DNA from: Clostridia bacterium
GTDB lineage: Bacteria > Bacillota_A > Clostridia > Christensenellales > Aristaeellaceae
DNA: 5,825 nt
Direction of reading: 5' to 3'
Assembly: GCA_017481185.1 (NCBI GenBank)
Contig: JAFUPO010000218.1
Span: forward strand, 1-5,825
Part shown: piece after piece, positions 1 to 4,891 of the stretch
How positions within the stretch are numbered: the first letter of the stretch is position 1
Layout of the letters: each line of letters begins with the position of its first letter
Program-made: the position numbers and the translations under genes
Notes under the pieces: generated by a model
Seen by the model: the letters and a program-made list of their open reading frames with translations, nothing else
Database searches by the model: none
What the model was told of the DNA's origin: nothing

Positions 1-394
1 AGAGCCCGCTGGTCTGATTGTCCAAACGGTGGCACAAATAAGGTGCTGCCTCGCCTTTTCTGGCCAAATAAGCCCCGGCCAGCTCCAACACGCCCTGGGC
101 GCCGTTTTCATCAGCTGCGACGCTGATCCCTGCCCGCTTGTTGATCAGCAGAATATGGTTATCCTCATACACCACATCCAGTTCATCCCCTTTCCAGGGG
201 GTAAACACCTGGATTACCGCACCTGGCGCAATCAGTGTCTCCTTGGGGCAGCGCTTGCCATCCACCTTAACATCACGGCGGCAAAACGCTTCCCGAACCA
301 CCTTAGGGGGCAGTTGAGGAAGCGCTTGACTAATAAACTTGTCCAGCCGCACAGGGGACAGGGTCAAAGGGGCCTTGGCCTCGTACATGGGCAT
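1..394 (-). CDS. RluA-family pseudouridine synthase, N-terminal part (C-terminus cut by window edge)
   Basis: This gene reads leftward and leaves the window after 131 codons, so the C-terminal part is missing. The family converts specific uridines in rRNA or tRNA to pseudouridine in the cytoplasm. Residues about 14-65 (VRLDKFISQ onward, with the RDVKVDGK segment) look like an S4 RNA-binding domain. The synthase domain then begins with VVYEDNHILLINKRAG at about 74-89. Residues 122-131 read HRLDNQTSGL, the signature of RluA/RluC/RluD enzymes, and Asp125 is the expected catalytic residue. The ATG at 394 is chosen because an AAGGAGA site lies 6 bases before it; a second ATG two codons in is possible. 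It follows the 347-residue gene by 11 bases and is probably co-transcribed from the ilvE promoter. The target uridine cannot be told from this fragment, and RluD-like or RluC-like are both possible. Family assignment is very secure. Confidence 0.93.
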   Translation of the reverse strand, partial: MPMYEAKAPLTLSPVRLDKFISQALPQLPPKVVREAFCRRDVKVDGKRCPKETLIAPGAVIQVFTPWKGDELDVVYEDNHILLINKRAGISVAADENGAQGVLELAGAYLARKGEAAPYLCHRLDNQTSGL

Positions 395-400
395 GGTTGT

Positions 401-407
401 TCTCCTT
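401..407 (-). promoter_or_regulatory. Ribosome binding site of the pseudouridine synthase gene
   Basis: On the minus strand AAGGAGA lies 6 bases before the ATG at 394. It overlaps the TAA stop of the upstream gene (TAAGGAGA), so termination of one gene and initiation of the next occur at nearly the same place. This favours translational coupling and fixes the start at 394. Confidence 0.8.
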
Positions 408-1449
408 AATTTACAAGCTGGGCGCTGAGGCCTGCCCAGCGCGGGGTTTGTGAACTGATCTGCTCCAGGATGGAAAGCATGGGGCGGGTGGGCAACACCA
501 TCAACATGGAGGATAAAACCTCTTCCAGCTCCTGCTTTGAAACGCCCTGCTTCGCCAGAAGGCGCAGATCTGTCGCCGCATCCTCCTCCGCATATTCGGG
601 CCGAACCGCTCCCTGGAGTGCTCCCAGCATAGCGTGGTGCAGCGGCGCTTCCTGGGGGAAAATACCATTCATGCCACCCAGCATCATGGTCTCTGTTAGC
701 TCCATCTCAAAAGTCCCGCTGCCCTCAATCTGCTTAAGCAGATGTTCAGGATCAGCCAGGCCAGGATGAATCAGGATCATTTCGCCGTGATGATCAAAGG
801 TATAGTCGAAAGCTGCGCACAAATAACGCATTGCCAACGCCCGATCAGCGGGGGTTCCTTTTGCGCAAACCTCGCTCAAAAAATGCTCCAGTGGCTGCTG
901 GGCATGAAGGAACCCGGCGATGTACAAGAGCCCGTGGATGGTTGCGTCAAAGCGGAAGATGCGCTCTCTGATCTGGCTGCATCCCTGCGTACTCATGGCC
1001 TGGAGCATAGGAATGTGCAACGGCTTGGCCAGGCAGAGAAAGAGCCGCTCTTCCTCCCAGCGAAGGGTGCACCACAGCCGTTTCATCAGCGCTTCGGCGG
1101 AGGCAGACTCGTTCCAATCCATCAGTTCCGTCTCACCGCCAAAGAGGATCATCCGCTCCAATAATTGGTATTCAGCGATTGAAACCAGCGTAACTTCACG
1201 GGGCAGGCGCTCCAGCACCAACCGTTGAACCTCTTCTTTCAGATAGAGGTTCTCTTGTTCAAATACCGCCTGGGCGTAGAAAGACGCCTCCCACCAGGTC
1301 TGCACCTCCAAGGCTGTGCAGCCTGAGAAGATCCCTCTTTCAGGATAAGCGCTCAGCCGCTTTTCGCAAGCCTCTAATTGCTGCTCCTTCATCAGGGTCA
1401 TGGTCTTTTCACACCAGTTGCTGGTGCTGGCCACTGCTTCCCGCTCCAT
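406..1449 (-). CDS. Conserved-looking hypothetical protein, all-helical, soluble (347 aa)
   Basis: I do not recognise this protein. It has no signal peptide and no membrane segment, so it is probably cytoplasmic. The composition is rich in Leu, Glu, Ala and Met, with amphipathic stretches that suggest an all-helical, possibly repeat-like fold. Visible landmarks are tryptophans at 52-53 (TWWEASFY), WCTLRWEEERLFLCL at 126-140, an acidic-aromatic stretch FDYTFDHHGEM at 214-224, and a methionine-rich segment TETMMLGGMNGIFP at 252-265. Eight cysteines are scattered with no CxxC zinc motif. Start choice: the ATG at 1449 has AGGAGG 4 bases upstream, while later Met codons at 17 and 20 have no such site. 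It lies 24 bases after ilvE and 11 before the pseudouridine synthase, so it sits inside that operon. Being a long open frame with good initiation signals in an operon, it is almost certainly expressed. Its function is unknown. Confidence 0.85.
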   Translation of the reverse strand: MEREAVASTSNWCEKTMTLMKEQQLEACEKRLSAYPERGIFSGCTALEVQTWWEASFYAQAVFEQENLYLKEEVQRLVLERLPREVTLVSIAEYQLLERMILFGGETELMDWNESASAEALMKRLWCTLRWEEERLFLCLAKPLHIPMLQAMSTQGCSQIRERIFRFDATIHGLLYIAGFLHAQQPLEHFLSEVCAKGTPADRALAMRYLCAAFDYTFDHHGEMILIHPGLADPEHLLKQIEGSGTFEMELTETMMLGGMNGIFPQEAPLHHAMLGALQGAVRPEYAEEDAATDLRLLAKQGVSKQELEEVLSSMLMVLPTRPMLSILEQISSQTPRWAGLSAQLVN

Positions 1450-1453
1450 GGTT

Positions 1454-1459
1454 CCTCCT
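1454..1459 (-). promoter_or_regulatory. Ribosome binding site of the 347-aa hypothetical gene
   Basis: On the minus strand a full AGGAGG precedes the ATG at 1449 with a rather short 4-base gap. No comparable site precedes the internal Met codons, so it decides the start. Confidence 0.7.
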
Positions 1460-1473
1460 AAGATACAAATTGA

Positions 1474-2541
1474 TTATAGCTTTACGATCCAGCCGTTTTC
1501 ATCGGCTAAGCGGCCCCACTGGATGCCGGTCAGGGTATCGTAAAACTTCTGGGCGATGGGGCCAATGTTGCCGTCGCCTACCGTGAGAAGCTCATCCTTC
1601 CAGCAGAGCTTGCCCACAGGAGAAATGACCGCCGCCGTGCCCGTGCCGAAGGCCTCGGTGCATTTGCCGGTCTTAATGTCCTCAAAGACTTCTTCGATGG
1701 AGATGCGCTTTTCCTCCACCTCGCAGCCCAGCTGCTTGGCCACGGTAATGATGCTGTCACGGGTAATGCCTGGCAGGATGCTGCCATTGAGCGCCGGGGT
1801 CACGATCTTGTTGCCATAGGCAAACATCATGTTCATGGAGCCTACTTCTTCCACATACTTTTGCTCCACGCCGTCCAGCCACAAAACCTGATCAAAGCCC
1901 TTTTGGTTGGCGATTTCGCCCGCCAGGATAGAAGCCGCATAGTTACCCGCGCACTTGGTAAAGCCCACGCCGCCGCGCACTGCACGAACATACTGATCCT
2001 CAACGTAGATGTTCACAGGGGCCAAGCCGTTGGCATAATAAGCGCCCACGGGAGACAGGATGATGTAGAACAAATACTGATTGGACGCATGAACGCCCAG
2101 CATGGGCTGGGTGGCAATCATGGTGGGACGGATGTACAGGCTGGTGCCTTCCTGATGGGGCACCCAATCCTTTTCAACCTCTAAAAGGGCTTTTAGGCCT
2201 TCCAGGCACAGATCCACGTCCAGCTCAGGCATACACATACGCTTGGCAGAGCGGCACATACGCTCCATATTGGCTCTGGGCCGGAAAAGCTGTAAGCCGC
2301 CATCTGCCCGGCGATAGCATTTCATCCCTTCAAAAATCGCCTGCCCATAGTGCAGCACCATGGCGGCAGGATCCATCTTAAAATCCTGGTAGGGCATCAC
2401 CTGCGGGTCATGCCAGCCCTTTTCAGTGGTATAGGGGATCACCAGCATATGATCAGTAAAGATTTTGCCAAAGCCCAGCTTGGATTCATCCTGAGGCTTC
2501 GCCTTCAGCTGCTGGGCCAGGGTCACTTTGATTTCCTGCAT
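1474..2541 (-). CDS. ilvE: Branched-chain amino acid aminotransferase (class IV PLP fold, class II ilvE type)
   Basis: This cytoplasmic PLP enzyme reversibly transfers the amino group between glutamate and the 2-oxo acids of leucine, isoleucine and valine. The open frame reaches a TTG at 2547, but the ATG at 2541 is preferred, giving 355 residues, usual for the longer BCAT family that includes the eukaryotic enzymes. In ATG numbering, the N-terminal part carries HYGQAIFEGMKCYR at about 64-77 and the substrate-side SLYIRPTMIAT at about 134-144. TKCAGNYAAS holds the Schiff-base lysine (Lys196), and VEEVGSMN holds the acidic residue expected to pair with the PLP pyridine nitrogen (Glu232). FGTGTAAVISP near 298-308 is the phosphate-side loop; the redox CxxC of mammalian BCAT is replaced by Ala and Ser. 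It is the first gene of a leftward operon with its own consensus promoter. Function is secure; a biosynthetic versus catabolic direction cannot be told. Confidence 0.96.
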   Translation of the reverse strand: MQEIKVTLAQQLKAKPQDESKLGFGKIFTDHMLVIPYTTEKGWHDPQVMPYQDFKMDPAAMVLHYGQAIFEGMKCYRRADGGLQLFRPRANMERMCRSAKRMCMPELDVDLCLEGLKALLEVEKDWVPHQEGTSLYIRPTMIATQPMLGVHASNQYLFYIILSPVGAYYANGLAPVNIYVEDQYVRAVRGGVGFTKCAGNYAASILAGEIANQKGFDQVLWLDGVEQKYVEEVGSMNMMFAYGNKIVTPALNGSILPGITRDSIITVAKQLGCEVEEKRISIEEVFEDIKTGKCTEAFGTGTAAVISPVGKLCWKDELLTVGDGNIGPIAQKFYDTLTGIQWGRLADENGWIVKL

Positions 2542-2550
2542 AACCAACGT

Positions 2551-2555
2551 CCTCC
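2551..2555 (-). promoter_or_regulatory. Ribosome binding site deciding the ilvE start
   Basis: On the minus strand GGAGG ends 9 bases before the ATG at 2541 but only 3 bases before the in-frame TTG at 2547. The 3-base gap is too short for normal initiation, so the ATG two codons downstream is the better start. Confidence 0.75.
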
Positions 2556-2570
2556 ATTCTTCCGTACACG

Positions 2571-2586
2571 CAGCATTTGTATGCTG
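2571..2586 (-). repeat. Perfect inverted repeat at the ilvE transcription start
   Basis: CAGCAT and ATGCTG form a 6-bp perfect dyad around a 4-base loop. It begins 4 bases after the ilvE -10 box, so it spans the predicted +1 (about 2584). It could be a 5' mRNA hairpin or a repressor operator. On the plus strand the same hairpin is followed by TTTT, but no plus-strand gene ends upstream, so a terminator role is unlikely. Confidence 0.5.
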
Positions 2587-2590
2587 TTTT

Positions 2591-2618
2591 ATTATACCCT
2601 GTCCCCGCGGGGTGTCAA
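2591..2618 (-). promoter_or_regulatory. Consensus housekeeping promoter of the ilvE operon
   Basis: On the minus strand a perfect TTGACA (2618-2613) and a perfect TATAAT (2596-2591) are separated by 16 bases, so strong vegetative-sigma activity is expected. Ten bases of the spacer form the perfect palindrome CCCCGCGGGG (2603-2612). The predicted start near 2584 gives a leader of only about 43 bases. That is too short for a T-box or other classical attenuator. An AAAAA/TTTTT tract at 2635-2639 lies where an upstream promoter element would be. Confidence 0.85.
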
Positions 2619-2665
2619 GCCTTTAGGGGCTGACAAAAAGGGGAAATCGCCGTTTTTCCTCCGTT

Positions 2666-2694
2666 TTTACAAGGCCTTGCCATGGAGCTATAGC
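2666..2694 (+). promoter_or_regulatory. Possible second, weaker rightward promoter
   Basis: TTTACA (5 of 6 to consensus) at 2666-2671 and TATAGC (4 of 6) at 2689-2694 are 17 bases apart. The -10 lies within the palindrome GCTATAGC (2687-2694), and the spacer starts inside another, CAAGGCCTTG (2670-2679). It would read towards the transporter gene. It is less convincing than the promoter downstream. Confidence 0.35.
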
Positions 2695-2705
2695 ATAAAA
2701 AGGCG

Positions 2706-2734
2706 TTGTTATTTGGGAGGTTAACTGTTATAAT
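2706..2734 (+). promoter_or_regulatory. Promoter of the transporter-amidohydrolase operon
   Basis: TTGTTA (4 of 6) at 2706-2711 and a perfect TATAAT at 2729-2734 are separated by the ideal 17 bases. The start would be near 2741, about 30 bases before the ATG at 2771 and ahead of the AGGAG site at 2758-2762. The weak -35 with a perfect -10 fits a regulated promoter. Confidence 0.7.
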
Positions 2735-2739
2735 AACAA
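2706..2739. repeat. Inverted TTGTTAT/ATAACAA repeat wrapping the rightward promoter (operator candidate)
   Basis: TTGTTAT at 2706-2712 is the exact reverse complement of ATAACAA at 2733-2739. The first arm covers the -35 and the second the end of the -10. A tighter dyad, TGTTATAATAACA (2726-2738, six pairs around a central A), lies directly over the -10. A hexamer palindrome GTTAAC sits at 2720-2725. Such placement suits a repressor site, but AT-rich promoters produce dyads by chance and no regulator gene is in view. Confidence 0.4.
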
Positions 2740-2770
2740 AAACTCTTTCCAACTAAAAGGAGCGATCAGG

Positions 2771-4042
2771 ATGCTTAAAAAGTTTACCAAAGCTGAAAAG
2801 GGCTGGATCATGTATGATTGGGCTAACTCCGCCTTTTCTGCTATCATTTCTGCCATTATCCTGCCCACCTTTTACTCCGGGTTGACCGCCGGCATCGATT
2901 CCGCCGGTCCCTGGTGGGGCTATGCCACCTCCATCGCCACGCTGATCTGCGCCCTGTGCGCGCCGATCTTTGGCACCTTAGGAGACTATAAGGGCTATAA
3001 GAAAAAGCTCTTTACCTTCTTTGTTGTTCTGGGTGTTGTGGCAACAGCTCTTTTGGCCTTTACAGCCAATTGGCAATGGATCCTGGTGTTCTACATCCTG
3101 GGCACCATCGGCTTTAGCGCCTCCTGCGTATTCTATGACGGCTTTCTGCCGGATGTAACCACCGATGAACGGATGGATATGGTGTCCACCTATGGTTATG
3201 GTCTGGGCTATATTGGCGGCAGCACCATTCCCTTGGTCGTTGCCCTGATCCTGGTAATGTTTGGCGCCAACTTCGGCATCAGCAATACCTTGGCCTGTCA
3301 AATCTCCTTTTTCATCACAGCGGTTTGGTGGCTGGTTTTCACCATCCCCATGTGGCGTAACGTGCATCAAACCCACTCTGTGCCGCAAAGGGGCAGCCTT
3401 TTTAAGCAAAGCTTTCTCCGGCTCGGCAGCGTGGGCAAAGAGATTCTCAGGCATAAGCCTGTGCTCCTGTTCCTAATCGCTTACTTTTTCTATATCGATG
3501 GCGTGGGAACCATTATCCACATGGCTTCCATCTTTGGCAGCGCTTTGGGCATGGGGCAAACTGAACTGATTGTAATCCTCATGGTGGTGCAGCTGGTGGC
3601 CTTCCCCTTTGCGATCCTCTACGGCAAGCAGGCCAAGAAAATTGGCAGCCGCAGCATGATCCTTGTGGGCATTGCCACCTACTGCCTGGTCTGCCTGGTC
3701 GCACTGGCCTTGGAACCCTTGAAGGCGCTGGGCTATTGGCCTCTGATGGGAGGCTTCATTCTGCTGGCTTTCCTGGTGGGCACTGTCCAGGGCGGCATCC
3801 AGGCCCTGAGCCGCAGCTTCTTTGGCAAGCTGGTGCCTGCTGATTCTGCCAACGAGTTCTTTGGCTTCTTTGATATTTTCGGCAAGTTCTCCGCAGTGGT
3901 TGGCCCTGCCGCCTTCTCTTTGGTGTGGGACGCCACTAACAAGGTTAGCCTGGGCATCCTGCCCGTTCTGGTTATGTTCCTTATCGGCGGCGCCCTGTTT
4001 ATGAAACTGCCCAAGGAGATTCATAAGCTTTCTGCGGAGTGA
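2771..4042 (+). CDS. UMF1/Atg22-like major facilitator superfamily transporter
   Basis: This 423-residue integral membrane protein has about 12 hydrophobic segments in two halves separated by a basic cytoplasmic stretch near 194-228, the usual major facilitator plan and length. Family hallmarks of the UMF1 group (bacterial relatives of the yeast vacuolar effluxer Atg22) are clear. They are YDWANSAF at 15-22, GDYKGYKKK at 71-79 in the A-loop position, FYDGFLPD at 121-128, QGGIQALSRSFFGKLVP at 340-356, and EFFGFFDIFGKFSAVVGP at 362-379. Atg22 exports amino acids from the yeast vacuole. Bacterial members mostly have no known substrate, so neither substrate nor direction is assigned. The ATG at 2771 has AGGAG 8 bases upstream. 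It is the first gene of a two-gene operon with the amidohydrolase, which starts 5 bases after its stop. The palindrome-rich promoter suggests control by a DNA-binding regulator. Family call is secure. Confidence 0.92.
   Translation: MLKKFTKAEKGWIMYDWANSAFSAIISAIILPTFYSGLTAGIDSAGPWWGYATSIATLICALCAPIFGTLGDYKGYKKKLFTFFVVLGVVATALLAFTANWQWILVFYILGTIGFSASCVFYDGFLPDVTTDERMDMVSTYGYGLGYIGGSTIPLVVALILVMFGANFGISNTLACQISFFITAVWWLVFTIPMWRNVHQTHSVPQRGSLFKQSFLRLGSVGKEILRHKPVLLFLIAYFFYIDGVGTIIHMASIFGSALGMGQTELIVILMVVQLVAFPFAILYGKQAKKIGSRSMILVGIATYCLVCLVALALEPLKALGYWPLMGGFILLAFLVGTVQGGIQALSRSFFGKLVPADSANEFFGFFDIFGKFSAVVGPAAFSLVWDATNKVSLGILPVLVMFLIGGALFMKLPKEIHKLSAE
4036..4039 (+). promoter_or_regulatory. Ribosome binding site deciding the amidohydrolase start
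   Basis: GGAG lies inside the last codons of the transporter gene and is 8 bases before the ATG at 4048. The in-frame GTG at 4039 uses the last base of this site and has no other site of its own, so the longer start is unlikely. Confidence 0.7.
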
Positions 4043-4047
4043 TCAAA

Positions 4048-4842
4048 ATGCGCATTGATTTTCATACTCACGCTTTCCCGGATGCCATTGCTGCCAAGGC
4101 CATTGAGAAGCTGGCCTTTTCCGCCGGAGGGCTGCCTCACTATACCAACGGCAGCTACGCTGAGTTGGACAATGCCTGCCGCCAAGCAGGGATCGATGTT
4201 CATGTGGTGCTGTCCATTGCAGTGAAGCCGCATCAGATGCAGACGGTGAACAACGCTGCTTGGCAGATGGAAAGCCCCAGCTTGGTTCCCTTCGGCTCCG
4301 TGCATCCCTATGCCCCCGATTGCCTGGAGGAAGCCCGCAGGCTTAAGGATATGGGATTTAAGGGTGTAAAGCTCCATCCCGAATACCAGGGGTTTGAGGT
4401 GGACGATCCGGCCATTTTTCCGCTGTACCAGCTGCTGGGCCAGTTGAACCTGATCACTGTTTTTCATGCAGGGGATGACTTGGGTTTTGCGACCCCGCCC
4501 AAATGTACCCCTGAAAAGCTCAAAAAAGCCCTGCCGTTCTTTGAAGGCGGGGTGGTGGTGGCTGCTCACATGGGCGGCATGAACCGCTGGCTGGATGTGT
4601 TGAAATACTTAGTAGGCGAACAAAATCTGTATGTGGATACCGCTTACTCCCATACGCACATTCCTCCTGCGGCAGCCCTGGAAATCATCCGCAGCCATGG
4701 GCCGGATAAGGTGCTCTTTGGCAGCGACTGCCCCTGGGGCAACATTGCCCAGGAGATCGCCTTTATCCAGCGGCTGGGCCTGTCCCCTCAGGAAGAAGAA
4801 ATGATTCTTGGCGGCAACGCTCAACGACTTTTGAACCTGTAA
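4048..4842 (+). CDS. Amidohydro_2-family metal-dependent hydrolase/decarboxylase
   Basis: A cytoplasmic TIM-barrel enzyme of 264 residues, counted from the ATG at 4048. The metal-site pattern of the family is intact: FHTH on the first strand (His6, His8), VKLHP at 107-111, FHAGDD at 139-144 (His140), AAHMGG at 172-177 (His174) and FGSDCPW at 224-230 (Asp227). GGNAQRLL at 255-262 is the usual C-terminal motif. By analogy with ACMSD-type members, His6, His8, His140 and Asp227 would bind one zinc-like metal and His174 would act in catalysis. The family includes hydrolases and nonoxidative decarboxylases, and the substrate cannot be read from sequence. At 264 residues it is shorter than the roughly 330-residue decarboxylases. 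It starts 5 bases after the transporter stop, so the two are co-transcribed and perhaps translationally coupled. This suggests that it may act on a compound moved by that transporter. A strong terminator follows. Confidence 0.9.
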   Translation: MRIDFHTHAFPDAIAAKAIEKLAFSAGGLPHYTNGSYAELDNACRQAGIDVHVVLSIAVKPHQMQTVNNAAWQMESPSLVPFGSVHPYAPDCLEEARRLKDMGFKGVKLHPEYQGFEVDDPAIFPLYQLLGQLNLITVFHAGDDLGFATPPKCTPEKLKKALPFFEGGVVVAAHMGGMNRWLDVLKYLVGEQNLYVDTAYSHTHIPPAAALEIIRSHGPDKVLFGSDCPWGNIAQEIAFIQRLGLSPQEEEMILGGNAQRLLNL

Positions 4843-4852
4843 ACATACAACC

Positions 4853-4886
4853 GCCCGGGCAGACTTGATCCTGCCCGGGCAATTTT
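4853..4886 (+). terminator. Rho-independent terminator between convergent genes
   Basis: GCCCGGGCAG (4853-4862) and CTGCCCGGGC (4871-4880) pair perfectly over 10 bp around an 8-base loop, followed by AATTTT. It lies 11 bases after the amidohydrolase stop. The opposing eutH-like gene stops at 4892, so its transcript also passes this hairpin. On that strand the tail is GGTTGT, a poorer T-tract, so it may serve both genes but best the rightward one. Confidence 0.88.
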
Positions 4887-4891
4887 GACGG

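Noticed and set aside
29..409. Rightward 126-residue open frame at the left edge
   Set aside because: It lies opposite the pseudouridine synthase, whose translation shows S4 and HRLDxxTSGL motifs. The rightward product has no recognisable feature and lacks a ribosome site.
742..1164. Rightward 140-residue frame opposite the unknown 347-residue gene
   Set aside because: Because that gene has no known family I considered whether the opposite strand might be the real one. The leftward frame is far longer, has AGGAGG, and fits the operon spacing on both sides, while the rightward frame has none of these.
1473..1502. Internal promoter before the 347-residue gene (a perfect TATAAT over the ilvE stop)
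   Set aside because: The only -35 candidate is ATGAAA with an 18-base gap, a weak match. The TATAAT arises from the stop-codon region, and the 24-base gap already fits read-through from the ilvE promoter.
2542..2620. T-box or leader-peptide attenuator ahead of ilvE
   Set aside because: The predicted leader is only about 43 bases. The one small frame in it (from 2576) has no run of Leu, Ile or Val codons, and there is no terminator hairpin with a T-tract on the minus strand.
3473..4024. Leftward 183-residue open frame inside the transporter gene
   Set aside because: The product is rich in Gln, His, Asn and Lys, as expected of the antisense of a hydrophobic membrane protein. It has no initiation signal and overlaps a gene with clear family motifs.
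4039..4047. GTG start for the amidohydrolase overlapping the transporter stop
   Set aside because: The GTG overlaps the GGAG ribosome site, which is ideally spaced for the ATG at 4048. The family N-terminus also begins naturally at MRIDFHTH.
4021..4569. Leftward 182-residue open frame opposite the amidohydrolase
   Set aside because: It is the shadow of a well-supported gene, with no ribosome site and no recognisable domain.
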